From Linum tenue (taxonomy: Eukaryota > Streptophyta > Magnoliopsida > Malpighiales > Linaceae), in the NCBI GenBank assembly GCA_946122785.1, contig CAMGYJ010000006.1, positions 51,418,066 to 51,482,065 on the forward strand: a stretch of 64,000 nt of DNA, given 5' to 3'. The notes under the pieces are model-generated. The model saw only the letters and a list, made by a program, of their open reading frames with translations. It was not told where the DNA came from and searched no databases. Each line of letters starts with the position of its first letter. The first letter of the stretch is position 1. Below, in pieces: positions 11,770-24,390 of this stretch. The position numbers and the translations under genes were made by a program.

Positions 11770-11880
11770 TTTCTAGAGTATTAGGAAAGGCAGAAGTTTG
11801 TTACTTGAGCGTTTTTCTCTTCTTTTCCACCCTTGCTTTTCACTTGGGTGTTTTTGTTTTTGTTGGTGCAGATCTGAATC

Positions 11881-13071
11881 ATGGATCCTCATGGCTTCTC
11901 CAACCATTGGGGGTATCCACCACCTTCTGAGTGGTATTACCCCGAGAGCCCCTGGAGCAATCAAGGAGGAGAAGACTATGGATTCGGGTTCCAGTACCAA
12001 CCCCCTTACTACGGAGAACAATCAGACCCCTGGGCATATCAAGAACAACCTCATTACCAAGAAGACTTTCTCCCACAACCAGAAGGGCCATCGGAGCTGG
12101 AGTTACCCATGGCGGCCTTTACGGGCCATTCTGCAGAGCCATGCTACACTCCACAGCCAGATCCAAACTATGAATTGAGGCTTCTCATGGAGCAGTTTGA
12201 TCGAGACAGTGAGAGATCATGGTCCATGATGGATCTTTGTACCCAGGCCTATCGTGAAACAGAGAAGATCCTCATGAGCCATAAGAATAGCGTCAATGAT
12301 CTTGAGTGATCTTGTGCACAACCTGCTCCAGATCACCCTTCTGCTACCATACTAGAAGAGGAGAAGGAAGAAGAAGGCTACAAGGACATTGTGGAGCACA
12401 CTGAAGTTGTCACGGAGAGCTCCCGTGATGATCATGATCAGGAATGTCCTATTGTAGCCGACCACACCTTCCCACATCCCAAACTGAGCTTTGAAGAGGC
12501 GGGCATGAGTGAGGAGATGCAAGAAGATCTCATGAAAGAAATTTCTTGGCAACTTGCTCTCCAATCCGTGTTAGAAGAAGAAGAGCGAGAAAGGGTGTAG
12601 AAAGAAGTTGTGGAGGATGACGAAAGTGAAGCAGAAGGAGTTCTTGATCATTTACCAGGGGTTATACCACATGAAGAAGGAAAGGAGGTTGAAGAAGCAA
12701 TTGGCGTCCAGGCCGAGGACGAAGTTGAGGTGGAACAGGCTTGCACCGGCCATGAGTTAAATGTGATATCTACACCAAACTTCGAGGAATTGCTTAGCAA
12801 GGACCCATTTGCAGTGTCTCTTTGCCAGACCAAGGCCATATCGACATCGGTCCCTCTTGGTGGACGCGATGGTGGTCAATCGATGTTGTCATATCTGGTT
12901 GGGGGCAATGAGACGAGAGAAGAGAAGAAGAGGTCTCGAGGGTGGAGACGTCATCCCCATCAAGTGCACGAGCTTCCATCACCTGTCCTACCACATGCTC
13001 GTGACTTGAGACTCCACCTCATCGACGAGAACCTCAACTTCAAGGAGGTTTTGGGGTGGACCGAAACTTAG
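11881..13071 (+). pseudogene. single interrupted ORF of the non-autonomous retrotransposon
   Basis: One reading frame runs from the ATG at 11881 to the TAG at 13069-13071 (about 396 codons), broken by TGA at 12307-12309 and TAG at 12598-12600. The N-terminal part is rich in Tyr, Pro, Gln and Trp (repeated PPY/PYY words). The middle and C-terminal parts are strongly acidic (runs of Glu, for example around 12355-12376 and 12690-12740), ending near ARDLRLHLIDENLN. No zinc knuckle, protease or RT motif is visible. The position right after the PBS suggests a gag-like or accessory protein of a TR-GAG-type non-autonomous family, but I cannot assign a domain. Conservation of the frame across two stops suggests recent loss. 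Confidence 0.6.
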
Positions 13072-14458
13072 GAGCTACCGTCCGGCTCACAACGTGAAAG
13101 AAGCGCTTGTTGGGAGGCAACCCAACCAGTCGGTTTGCATTTCTTTCTCTATTTCTCCTCAGTTGAGTCGGTTTTGTTATTTGATTTTATAGTCAATAAC
13201 TCAACCTTTGTGAGATTTTGTGTGGTGTTTGTGTTCTAACCACTCTCTCCTCCTGGAATACACCGCCTGCTCCGTCCACCATCATTCACCCTTGATCTGT
13301 TAACTTTGTTCTACCCTCCTTATCTTTCCTCCATTGAGGACAATGTCGTGCTTAAGTGTGTGGGGATGTTCGATTATGTATGCGGGTGAATGTTTGGCTG
13401 TTTGTGTCCTTGGAGCCTAGTCCACTGTCCAAATTTTTAAATTTGAGGGCTCCAAGTACGTGTTTCCATGCAAATTGCCTGCTCAGTATGCTTTGAATTG
13501 ACAGTCTCTATAGTAATATGCAACCTAGGGAGGTAGTGTAGCACTATGGAGGATGTTGAAGTATAAGATTTTTCCTATCTAGCTCTCTGCTGTGCCAGTT
13601 GATTTTTTGAATTAGTGGAGCTAAGACCGTTGAATTCATGTGGTAATGGTGACTATGTTTGGATTGTGTTGTGGACTCGTGTATCGAACAGGGTGCTCAT
13701 GTTGAAAATGGAAAGCAGTTGGTCCTCCATGTCGAAATCATCAAAATCCTAAACATGGGGTAAGCCCAACGTGTGTGGCACCGTTCATTGCACAAAATCG
13801 GGTTTTGGAGGAGATTTTAGTGATCCTTAGTGGGGTACTCCTACAAGGTGAAGCTAAGCTGTCTCTAGTACAAGTAAAACTTCCACCCGTTCAACGGTTT
13901 GCCTACTCGAGGATGTGTTTTTAAGGGCACGGATAGAGCTTCCGACCCCCCTTAATTTCATTGACCCTCCACACGAGTTGAGAAAAAGAAGTTAAAAGAA
14001 GTACCTTGACGAGCGCCAGGTGTACATAAATTGCTCTTGCTCGACTAATAAGGTTCGACCGTGCGAAAGACTGCAGTTGGAACTCCCGCCAAGTGAATGA
14101 AAAAAAAAAAAGAGAAAAAGAAATAAAATGAAAGTCAAAAAGGGGTTCCAACAGTGAAATGAAGTGAAAGAGCACCCCGGTACAACGAGTCTTTGGTTGT
14201 GAATTGTATGAGTCCCTTTATTCATGAACTGACTGTCTTACTTCCGCTGCTTCTCATGATCCTGGCTTGAGTCTAGTACTCGCATTGAGAGAGATAGGGA
14301 ACGTCTTAGAAGACCAGTTGACCTCGTAAGCTGCTATATGATCTAGAAAATCCTCTACCGACGATCGGGGTTGTTTGTTGCTATAGAGGTCTGGAGAGCT
14401 GCATTGGTTTGAGTTAGGTTTGCTTGGGGACAAGCAAACGGTTAAGTGTGGGGTGATT
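13072..14458 (+). other. internal non-coding part of the retrotransposon and polypurine tract
   Basis: Long non-coding spacer of the element. The last bases before the 3' LTR, AGTGTGGGGTGATT (14445-14458), form a purine-rich tract suitable for plus-strand priming. Confidence 0.7.
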
Positions 14459-15886
14459 TGATGACTCGATATTTGCACATGTTTTCCCCTTTGTTTCTTG
14501 ATCGTTTAAGCTTTCATTATCGCTTCTTTGGCCTATTTTACGCTAGGTTGTGTTCCTTTCTCACATTTCAGGTCTTAGCACATAAAGTGAAGCGTAGGCA
14601 CAACTTTCAAGTCAATCGGAGATCAATTGGCGACTCGGGGAAGAAACTCGGGTATGACTTGAAGAAGATGGATTTCTACCTCAGTTTGTGACCATATAAT
14701 CATGTAATCTTGTCATGAGAAAAAATAGGACGAGACTACGAGCGTATGGGATCAAACGGCACCTGATTTGGAGTCCGAACGAGGGAGAAACGAAGAATCA
14801 AAGATAGGGGAAAATTGGTTTCGGGCTTCTCTGAGAAACAGAAGGGGGCCCTATCGTGATGCAAAAGTCCCCGGTCGTGAACCAAAAATCCCCGGTCATG
14901 AACCAAAAATCCCCGACCGTGACCTAAAATACCCGACAGGGGATTTTGACCGGGGATCGCGAACGCAGGCTTTTTAAAAGCCTGTTTTGTGCGTTTTTGC
15001 AAGGGAGAGCTGGGTTTTGGATCCCAAACACCCTAGGGACGAACCAAAGAGAGAGAGAGGGAAATTTGAGGGCATTCTTGGAGTGGAATTGGAGGATTTC
15101 TTCGCCTTGGAAGCTTGAGGAACAAGCCCGAGCTTGAAGACTAATCATCTGAAGATTCTTACTGCAGTCTCTCTCTTCTCTATGGAGTAACTTCCCTTCA
15201 CTTAGGTTTTGAGGAACCCTAGCTATGTTTGTTTGATTGGATGATTGTATGAGTACTCTTACTTGATAATCTTGAGTTCATATTCAATCTATGCATGTTT
15301 CCATGATTCAATTCTGCTTTAGTCGAGATTATTGATTCTGCTTTGATCCTATGAGAGCGAATACCTGATTAGGTCAATAGAGCACCATAGATTGATAGTA
15401 TTGGATCGGTTGCTTTAGTCGAGGGTTGATTCAATGCTTTGTATCGATTGAGAACCTCATTCGATAGAGGGAATCTAGTTCAAAACGCCTTGATCGGTTG
15501 TTCTAGAGAAGGATACGTCCCTCTAGGCAATTGACTCAGGAGGGCCTTGTTCCTTTAGTCGAGACTCAAGGTCTAGTCAAGGATTCTCCGCATTGTGAAT
15601 GAAAGTGAAACAGGTTAGAGATCATCAATCATTAATCTAGCTAGTGGCTAGGGGGAATCATACCTAAGTGAGTTCCCAACCTGTAATTAGATTAACTTTA
15701 ACTGTAATTTGTTAGAGTAGTTTTAGTTCTTCCATCTTAATCTGGTTTGCTAGATAATGAACCGAAGCTGAGTCATAGTAACTCTAGAGACCCGTGGATT
15801 CGATATTTATTACTTGAGCCACTATACTGCAGTCCCTTTCATTGGTTACACTTGGCCATTGTTAGGAGTTGTGTCATAGCGAGTCA
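14459..15886 (+). repeat. 3' LTR (1428 bp)
   Basis: Starts TGATGACTCGATATTTGCAC and ends GTCATAGCGAGTCA. It carries a tandem of GTCGTGA/CCGGTCATGAACC words at 14850-14960, as does the 5' LTR. Flanked on the right by GTTAT. Confidence 0.93.
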
Positions 15887-15891
15887 GTTAT

Positions 15892-17084
15892 TTTTCAAGG
15901 AATCTTGTGTCTCATCCTAGGGTTTGAAGTTAAAGTTCATCAACAATCATACTTAAGTCATTTAGAAAATTTTGATTTATAATCGTCGATGATAACTCAA
16001 ATATGAAAGAAAATTTCTTAGCATACGACTTAGGACCTCAATAGAGCTTGCCCAATCAATATGATATAGAGCAAATATTATTAATGTGAACTTAGGACAC
16101 ATTATAAAATTATTGCACATGTGATTCCTCTTCATTTGAGGAGTTTAAGATAGAACATCTGAATGAATAAAAATTCTTTTTTAAATAAATAATTGTAACT
16201 ACTTAGTAAAGATTATACTCTGATATTTTGCTAAATAATACTTGGTTGATTTTATAGACATATACTTTACAAATAAGAGAGTGTTTCATTGCAACAAAAT
16301 ATAAAGTAATCTAGTTTATTTTTCAAAGGTAATTGAATGTCAAATATTTATTTTCTCTCTTTCCATATATATTTTGTTTAATCGATCAAAAAATTATTGT
16401 TTGTTTGTGTATTTGTTTAATTTTTTCATAAAAATGTGACTTATCATTTAATTTTAAAAAATTTACTTCATAAGGTTTAATCAGATATTTTTTATTTAAA
16501 CAAATTTGATATATGTCACTCTCTGTTTTCTTATTTATATTTTGTTTACTTGACAAGAAAATATATTATATATGTGTGTTTGGTTAAGTTTATCAACATG
16601 TAACTTATTATTAAAGCATGAAAAAAAAGAATACATGGGTAAATGAAAAGGAATAATTGGATAAAAGAAATGGAAATATTAAAAAAAAGAGATGTAGCTC
16701 CATAAAGACGTTAATAACTACTTTTTTGTTTGTAAGAAAGTTGTCCAACTTGGCAAATTGTGAATCCTCCAAGTGCTTATGTGGCAAGAGATTGATTTTG
16801 AATTGCCATAATATATAGTATAGATAGATAGATAGATGGATTATCATTTCAAACTCGCAAATCATATAACCTTTAATCTCTTAAACTCTAAATCCCCTAC
16901 TCTGAATAGCAAAATCCTAAACCATAAACCTTTAATACCCAAAATCCTAACTATTGAACTAAACTTAACATGAACCCCCTAAAAACTGATACCCTAAACT
17001 TTGAATCACTAAACTCTAGAATAACCTCTTAACTTGTAAACCCTGAGCACTAATATAAAACATTTTGAACTATAAAATCTACCA
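15892..17084. other. AT-rich intergenic DNA
   Basis: No gene recognised. Contains a short TAGA microsatellite near 16821 and a run of CCTAAA/CCCTAA-like words at 16870-17080 that is too irregular to be telomeric. Confidence 0.5.
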
Positions 17085-17092
17085 CTAAAATC

Positions 17093-18305
17093 TAGGGGAG
17101 GTAATAAACTGGGTCGCTTACCGGTTCAACAAGTTTGTCGGTTACCGGTATAAAATCCACCAAACAGCCTCTGAGGAACCCTAACGGATGGCAGTCGGTA
17201 AATCGACTAACCTGTTAGCAATTAGTAAACCGGTTACACGTTTAGAACTCCTTCTTCCACCTTTCTCAATCCTTGTGGTTTTGTTTCTCCGCCCCAGAAC
17301 TCCTTCTTCCACCTTTCTATCCCAAAACCTTATGATGATGAGAGGGCTCTCGCTCAGCCTGTTCGACGAAGAAGATTGCGACAGCTGCTTCTCCCCCTCC
17401 TCCGTCGACAATGGTGAGCGACGGCTGGGTAAGGTGGGGGTTGAAGCTGATAAGGAAAAGCTAGAAGAAATCTTCCTCGTCGAAGGGGGAAACACTGTTG
17501 TATCGGAGATTGGAGGCGATGGTATGTGGATGAGCACGTTGCGGCGGAGGAGCCTCTCCAGGGTAGTGAATCTTGATTTTGTACAGATATGGAATCACGA
17601 GCCGGCTAGAGTTCGCATGCAGTGGAGGCTCGATGATTCCGCCGCCGTGCTCCATGTCGGCAAACTGGGACACTAGATGTAGCGGAGGAATCATGGACTA
17701 GAGTGAGGGATATGAATGGGGCGCTGAGGAACTAGTGAGGAAATCAAAGTGGACGATGGATTGGGCCTTGGAGCCTCTGCTTCTGCTCTTCGTGAAGGGA
17801 AAATATGCGAGATGAAAGAGCTCTGGAATTTTCTTTCCCAAGCAACAAACAAAAATTTGAAAGGAAAAGCAGAAAGCGACGAGATGGGATGGGAGGGAAG
17901 AAGAAGGTGGGCAAGAGTTAGAGAGAGCTGATTTTGTGAGAGAGGAAAGGTTTTTGGAGAGGCATAACATGGATTGGGATTCAGCGGTGGCCGGTGGGGC
18001 TTCCACGTACGTTGAGCAGTGGCGCCCCTCTCTTTTAGAGCATGGTGGGCGGAATGTGAGTGGTAGTCGCGGCCTCACAGCAGAGAAGAGAAGACAGAGG
18101 CGTGAAATTAGCATCAGGGTTGTTATCTTTAGTATGTCGTTTTGTTCTATATGGCGGTTACCAGCAAACCAAATAACCGACGATAATTAACAGGGGGACA
18201 TGCGATATACCGATTATTAATTGTTCGCTACCGCTTACCGTAACCGCCGGTCACGAGTTCGGTAACAGGTTACACCGTCAACCAGATTACCGACTACCAC
18301 CTCTA
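17093..18305. mobile_element. hAT-type element carrying GC-rich gene-like DNA
   Basis: Flanked by the exact 8-bp duplication CTAAAATC (17085-17092 and 18306-18313). The ends are related inverted repeats (TAGGGGAGGTA versus TAGAGGTGGTA on the opposite strand) followed by subterminal TTACCGG/CGGTTACC words. The interior 17250-18100 is markedly GC-richer than the surroundings and has open frames on both strands (for example 17188-17676 on plus, with a Glu/Asp-rich stretch, and 17698-18114 on minus). No transposase motif is seen. The interior may be a captured host gene fragment, but I do not recognise it. Confidence 0.85.
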
Positions 18306-18313
18306 CTAAAATC

Positions 18314-18979
18314 GTAAATATAATCCATGAATCTCATAAAACTTGAACTCTAATCCTTTAAGCATTAAACATAAATCCCTTACTATGCTATGCTGAACAT
18401 CAAACATTTAACTAAAAATGACAACATTACTTTTTCTCTACTGCCATTCAAATTTCAATTTCAATTCCTTTCTATTTGCCTTTTTATTTTTTTGACATTC
18501 TTCCTCTACTTTTTTGGAATTCTAACTTTTTATACTCCTATTTTATTTTGGACTTAATTCTTTCATTTTTCCTAGACGCGTGAATATGGGCAACATTAAG
18601 TCTATGTTTGGCCCGATTTTTAGAAGTAATTTTTGCTTTCAAAAGCTGAAGTATTACCAAAAATCTCTAAAAACTCGGCTTTTAAAAAGCTTAAAAGTGC
18701 TTTTGTATAACATAAAATCATAAGCTTCGATTTGGAGCTTCTGCGATAAGTTTTTTTGAAAATACAATATTATCCTTACTATATTTAATTTAAAATATAA
18801 AATACAAGATTATATTATTTAATATAAAATAAATCTAACAAGATCCATTTTGATCTCTTCAACCAAACACTCAACTGCTTTTTTTGAAAAGTACTTCTCT
18901 GCTCCAGCTAGAATTTGCTTCTACAAAAGTTACAACAGGGCCAAACTAGCCCTAGCTAAGTCATATGTTCGGTAGCTCT
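18314..18979. other. spacer with a MITE-like repeat
   Basis: 18598-18952 begins GTCTATGTTTGGCC and ends GGCCAAACTAGCCC with AAGC/GCTT-rich subterminal sequence. It looks like an inverted-repeat element, but no convincing target duplication was found. Confidence 0.4.
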
Positions 18980-18987
18980 ATCTCATC

Positions 18988-19668
18988 CAGTGGCGAACCC
19001 AGAAATTTTACATAGTGGTGTCATCTCTTAAAAAATAAATAATTATTAAAAATTATTAAAAAAATAAATAATTCTTAAATAAGAAAATTCATGACTCATA
19101 CAAGTTAAAAAAGTCAATGATGTGTTTTCGGAAATAATTGTAGAATACACTTGAAGTCTACAATGCTCAATAAAATTGTCTCCTATATCCTACTAGACAA
19201 TCATTCACGAATTGATCGCATATTCGATTTCTAAACTTGTTCTTGATGTAACCCAATGTTAAAATATAATCTTTCAACACTTGCCGTACAACCAAAAATC
19301 AATGCAAATTAAGGGTAGGTTGAAATTAGTTTAATTGTTAGGTTTTGAAAACAATTAGAGATAGGGAATGACATTTTACTATTACGCAGTGTTTAAAATC
19401 AAACAATAAATGAGCTGTATCCTAATGAAAACTATGTTTATTAATAATAATAGTGTCCTAGGTTTGAACTTCCAAAATACCATTATATTCTCATACGCAA
19501 ACAAGAAAATGATAGTAGGATAATCATTTTTCAAATTTCAAGGATGTCATCCACTATTAATTATATATTTTTTCATACTTAAATTTATCACCGAAGATTG
19601 GATAATCGTTTTCCCAAAATTTAGGGGTGTCCCGAGACACCCCCAAAGTGACTTGGGTACGCCCCCTG
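18988..19668. mobile_element. hAT-type non-autonomous element
   Basis: Left end CAGTGGCGAACCCAG and right end CGCCCCCTG are the termini of a widespread plant hAT family. Flanking duplication ATCTCATC (18980-18987) versus ACCTCATC (19669-19676), 7 of 8 matching. No transposase frame survives. Confidence 0.8.
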
Positions 19669-19676
19669 ACCTCATC

Positions 19677-20649
19677 ACGGTGCAAACTTTATAACCAATT
19701 CTCAAGCTATTAGATACATATAATGGTTGAGGTTTAGATAAGTTTTTAACACCCTACTGTATCAACCAATTGTTAAGGTAAATCTTGAACACCGTCCTTC
19801 ATGTTCGTACAACATACTCCACGATCCCCTTCCGAAACAAGTTGATATTCTTGTGGTTTGTGGTTCGCCTGTAGATCGAATCGGCCATTGGAGCTGGGAC
19901 AAACTATCTTCGCGACAGTTCATTTGCGTACATCTTGTTGACCAGCCAAACCAAGCAGTTTTCCTTTAAGAAGCAAAGCAACTGCGGAAGGAATGGTGAT
20001 GGATTGATGATGTCGACAAAGTTTATTATGACAAAGACGACTAATTTAAGCCCAAGGAATCTTGTAGTTTCTTGGAATTCATCACATTTGACATCAAAAC
20101 CAAAAATTCAACACTCTCTGATTCTTCACTGATGAAAATGGTGGATAAGAAGATTCACTCGAGAATCTTTAAGCGCAAATGAAAGTTGCCAGCTAGCTTG
20201 GCTAGGAATTCATAAGGCATGCTTATTTGGAATGAGATTCCATAGAATGTGAACTCATCGAGAAGGTGTAGTTGTATGTTATTCACTCGGCGCGTGACAG
20301 GTCTTGAGAGAGGTGTGGTCGTAAGATGGCTCCTTACCGCCAGTGATTTCCTAGTACTTCTTACTCCTATTGCTAATAACAGAGTGTTGGATCTCGCTTT
20401 GTGTATGATTGCTCTATCACCTTCAATGAGATTTGTGATCCTGTTGATTCATCCTATTTGTAGTTTTTAATGCAATGGCCTTCTCTTGATTTGATTTGAG
20501 AGATTCTTCTTTTGACCTTTCTTTAATTTACGAGATCCTCTGATCATACTTTAGAGCTATGACAAGTAAGATAAATTAGAGAGATTTAACTGAGGTTGTT
20601 ACCTTTTGATAGGTGAGAGCAGAAAGGGAAAGCCTTTCTTTTTCCTAAC
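19677..20649 (-). repeat. probable 3' LTR region of the minus-strand Copia element
   Basis: On the minus strand, an AAAAGAAAAGCAGAGGAGAT purine tract (20670-20651) is followed by TGTTAGG at 20650, the expected junction of a Copia polypurine tract and LTR start. The other end of the LTR could not be located, so the lower boundary is nominal. Confidence 0.45.
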
Positions 20650-20859
20650 AATCTCCTCTGCTTTTCTTTTTGCAGCACTTAATTTCTTAAGGGGTACCAA
20701 CCATCATAAGACATGATAAAAATCAAGATCAAATTTATTGAAGGAAAACAAAGGAAGAACATATCATTATAACAAAAGAAACACATCAAAAGAAGAATAT
20801 TTCAAAGTCAATAACAAAACAAAAACACAACATAAGAGACCTAATATGTACTTGGTCAT

Positions 20860-21771
20860 AATCTAAATTGGAGCTTGTTCGTACTCCCCCTCAACACCAC
20901 AAGCTTCCTCCTTAACATGTCAACATGTCCCAAAGGTAGCCTCATCCTCATTCTCCCCTTGATGGTTGGGATCTCTAAGAATGCAATAGGTATTTGTGAT
21001 GGCAAAAATCTTGGGGATAAAATAAGAAATAGACTTATGCTCAACATAGTATTCATTGATATCGCACCCAATAGTGGTACGGAATTGGGTGATAAAGGTG
21101 GCATATGCAAGAGCAGTGTCCCAGAAGCCTTCCCGTGGAGCAAGCTTGGCCATGTGGAGACACAATTAGTGAGGCAACATTAACCTTTCTTCCTCAAACA
21201 ACATTGACCATATTGAAGAGATCAATGTGTTCAATGGTGAAGAGGTGAGTAGTGCAAGGAAGTAAGAACCTGGTGATGAGCCAATGGAGTACTTTAAGAT
21301 GGCCAGGGAGAACAAATATGTCAATGACCCTCTCAGTTAACTGTTGAAGCTCATTATCATAGTCAAAGTCATAGAGTTGAAGCTCAGACGTGTACAACAG
21401 AGTAAGGCCCTGAGATGGAAGATTGAGATGGTAACAAGTCGTTGGAGTTTGAAAGTGACATGACACCCTAGATTTGTAACGTGGGTCGAGAGGGACAAGA
21501 GGAACCGGACCTCGTCGGAGAAGATTATGGTAGAACTACCGAAAAACCAGGGGACAAAAGGCTGAAGAATGAGGGACTTGGAGGATGAAGAATCCTTCCC
21601 AACCAAAATTAGCGATGAGAAAGGAAACCTCATCCAGAAAGGATGATAAGGGAGGAAGCCCATACTCACTGATAATGGGAAGCATGTTGGAGAAGGAGTG
21701 GTAATAACCTTGAATGATGACTTAATTACTGTCATTATTGGAATAAGTAAGAATAGCATCTGAGCCAGACA
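20860..21771 (-). pseudogene. post-pol ORF of the Copia element (PF20167-like)
   Basis: The minus strand has an ATG at 21771 (MSGSDAILTYSNN), then scattered open segments ending with ..LKVLHWLITRFLLP.., a ..DLFNMVNVV stop, KVNVASLIV, and in the next frame SHMAKLAPREGFWDTAL. The order LHxxLxxxxLP, D(L/M)xLxxxhxxxxVN, LIxxHM matches the second ORF of the element at 45165-54064 and the family often labelled 'putative plant transposon protein'. Several frameshifts and stops make it non-functional. Confidence 0.5.
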
Positions 21772-22044
21772 TTGTCAAAGAAAGAAGTAGATGAAAGGGA
21801 AACGAAAGAGGTGATGCTTAGGAGATAAGAAGAGAAAAAACAAGTAGAAGGTATTTATGGAGAGAAAAAAATTGGACAAAAACTTTCCCTATGGAACCCC
21901 TATTTTGGAATAAAGGTTTTGTGGAGAGAAGAGTAGTACCGTCAATCATTCCAACTTCTCAGAGAATAAAAGCAAATGATAACAACCTATAGGTTTACCA
22001 AAAAAATCATTGAAATATTAGAAATAGAAACAATCCCCTTAAAA

Positions 22045-22245
22045 TTAATATCGAAGGAAATGATATTTGATCTCAATATGCTTGATTCTAGAGTATTGCA
22101 CTGGATGTTTGCTCATACTTATGACACTTGGGTTATCACAAAAAATTGACAGATTAGAGACAATGAGTCTATAATCCTGGAATATATTCAGCTTCGATGG
22201 TGGACAAGGTAACACGTGCCTGCTTCTTTTAAGACCAAGAGACAA
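22045..22245 (-). pseudogene. Copia RNase H C-terminal fragment
   Basis: The frame ends in FCDNPSVISMSKHPVQYSR, then IKHIEIKYHFLR, the highly conserved C-terminal end of Copia RNase H (CDNxSAIxLSxNPVxHxRTKHIDIRYHFIR). Confidence 0.85.
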
Positions 22246-23843
22246 GTGGCTCTCATGGGAACTGACAGCATTCAGAGATATTTTTCTATCATTTCTACTG
22301 CCAATGAAGTCAAAATATGTGTATCATATAAGTTTTAGGGAATTGGATGAAGGATACCAAAGTTCTAAGTTAGGGGTATGAGCAAGATAACGAAGAGTTT
22401 TTTATTGTTGCTATAAGATGGGATTGTTTGGGATTGGCTTGAAACCTAGCACATAGACACACACTGAACATGATGTTTGGTCTTCTGGTTGTTAGATAAA
22501 GCAAAGATACAATGAGACCCCGATAGAGAGTATCACGAGCAGGGGTACCGAGTTCATTATGATCTAGATGAAGAGAGGTGTCAAATGAATTTCTTAGTGT
22601 TTGGCTGAGGACATTTTATACTTTGCTAGCATGAAATTGACGTACTTGCTTTGATGTATCAAAATTTTGGCTGGATTTTGAGACCTAGAAGAAAGTTAGT
22701 TCTCCCATCAATACTCATTTCAAAGGTACTTTTCCTGAGATCACATAATTCAGTGTAGATTTTTTGTGATGTGGCCCTAAAATATATGTCATCCACGTAT
22801 GTTTGAACAATAAGGAGACCTAACGAATAATGCTTAAGGAAGAGAGTTGTATCTATAGAGCCTCTAGTGAAGTTGTGTTATAATGAAAGGTACTTAATCT
22901 ATTATACCATGGCCTAGGAGCTTGTTTTAGTCCATACATAGACATGAGCTGGACATAAATAATTTTCAAGATTTTTTTGCTGCTTTAGATCGAGTAACTA
23001 GTGGGGCATCAGGATCACATATGATTAGGGAAGGTGAGTGCCTTATCAGTTGGAGTTGATGGTTCTAGGTTTTGGGAGGTGGATTCTATTATTTTGGAAA
23101 GAGGTTGTATTGCAAAGGAGTCCTCCTTAATTTGATGTGAACTTTCATCAAGTTTTAGATGAATAGATTCCTCAAAATTTTTCGGTTTTTCTATTTAAGA
23201 CCCTATAAGTTTTGCTTCTGGTAGAATATACTATAAAAGTGGTCGGATTCTGATTTGAGTTCAAACTTTCCTAGTTGACCTTTTGTGTTTAAGATGTAGA
23301 AAGGACTTCCAAAGGGATGAAAGTAACTCGGATGTGGTTTCTTCACATTCCAAAGTTCATAAGGAGTGTTTTTTTAGCTTACTTCTAATAAGTACTCTAT
23401 TGGTGTAGTTGGCAGTATTGACTACTTCTGCCTTCAGATTTTGAGGTATGTTATATCTTTGGATCATGGTTCTTCCTATTTCTTCTAGATTCTATTCTTT
23501 CTTTCAACCACCCCATTTTGTACGGTGTTTTTGTGAGTTGAGAAGTTATGTTCTCTTTCTAAATTGTCATAGAATGCTTCAAACGGATGACTATCGAATT
23601 CTCCTCCATAATCACTCATAATTCTTATTACTGATAATTCTTTCTTTTTATGTATTTTAGTGATAAAGGTTTTGAATTCAGTGATAGTTTCATCTTTGTG
23701 TCTTAAGAAACAGACACATGTATACCTAGAGAAGTCGTCTACCAGAATGAAAGCATAATATTTTTCTCCTAAACTCTTGGTTTGGAGCTATGAGATGGCT
23801 TGACAGTATGGCTAGTGAGCCACCTGGAATATTGACTTATGAG

Positions 23844-24206
23844 TAGAGGTGGCAATTAGAATCCATATCCATGAATCCAATAAAATCCATCCACCAAATT
23901 ATCCACCCAATCCAATCCATTGATCCAAATCCAATTGGATTGCAAAGTTTGATTTAGTATATATAGTTTTTATAATGTATTTCGTACCTAATATTTATTT
24001 TTTATCAAAATATAATTGAAAAATTACGTTTTGGTACTTACAATTTTTCATTATGACATTTTAGTGCCTAAACTTTTCAAAATTTACATATTGGTCTAAG
24101 GCTTGGATGTCATTTGAATTCATGGATCAATCCACCAATCCATTTGATGCAATCCATTTGATGTATGGATCCACCATTTATAAATCCAATCCAATTGCCA
24201 CATCTA
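23844..24206. mobile_element. hAT-type MITE inside the Copia remnant
   Basis: TIRs TAGAGGTGGCAATT and AATTGCCACATCTA, exact 8-bp duplication CTTATGAG (23836-23843 and 24207-24214). The interior is built of ATCCAATCCAATT-type words with no coding capacity. Confidence 0.93.
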
Positions 24207-24390
24207 CTTATGAGTGAATCGATTTATAATTTATGGTTGCCTAATTGCCTTGTTTGTAAACCATTTGTTTGTTAGATTATGCATCTCACTATATATAATG
24301 TTTAAGACTTTGAGTATATGTATCATAAATTGTTTAGATACTAATACAATTAAATAAAATGATATGAATGAATAAAATTTGTGAAATGAA

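Larger units (their letters stand above)
9576..15886 (+). mobile_element. complete non-autonomous LTR retrotransposon
   Basis: Two long direct repeats (9576-11744 and 14459-15886) bound the element, and both sides carry the exact 5-bp duplication GTTAT (9571-9575 and 15887-15891). The LTRs begin TGATGACT and end GCGAGTCA. The internal part is only 2.7 kb and encodes no reverse transcriptase, integrase or protease, so mobility would need proteins supplied in trans. The PBS type and the phrase GCGCTTGTTGGGAGGCAACC after the ORF resemble large Ty3/Gypsy (Tat/Athila-like) elements. The two LTRs differ at only scattered positions apart from one nested insertion, suggesting a fairly recent insertion. 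Confidence 0.93.
20650..24300 (-). mobile_element. decayed Ty1/Copia retrotransposon with an extra ORF after pol
   Basis: Reading the minus strand from high to low coordinates: integrase core (about 23800-23500; FILVDDFSRYTCVCFLRHKD, MSDYGGEF, NGVVER), reverse transcriptase (about 22900-22700; FTRGSIDTTLFLKHY, YVDDIYF), RNase H end (22245-22045), then a further coding region (21770-20860) before the putative LTR. Frames are interrupted by many stops and shifts. Gag and protease are missing and the 5' part is disrupted by the hAT element at 23844-24206. Copia elements with an ORF between pol and the 3' LTR belong to the SIRE/Maximus-like group, which this arrangement fits. Confidence 0.75.

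Noticed and set aside
11773..12173. Open frames on both strands overlapping the retrotransposon ORF
   Set aside because: Shadows of the interrupted frame at 11881-13071, which has consistent composition across its stops.
16870..17085. CCTAAA/CCCTAA-like words suggesting interstitial telomere repeats
   Set aside because: No regular CCCTAAA periodicity; just AT-rich low complexity.
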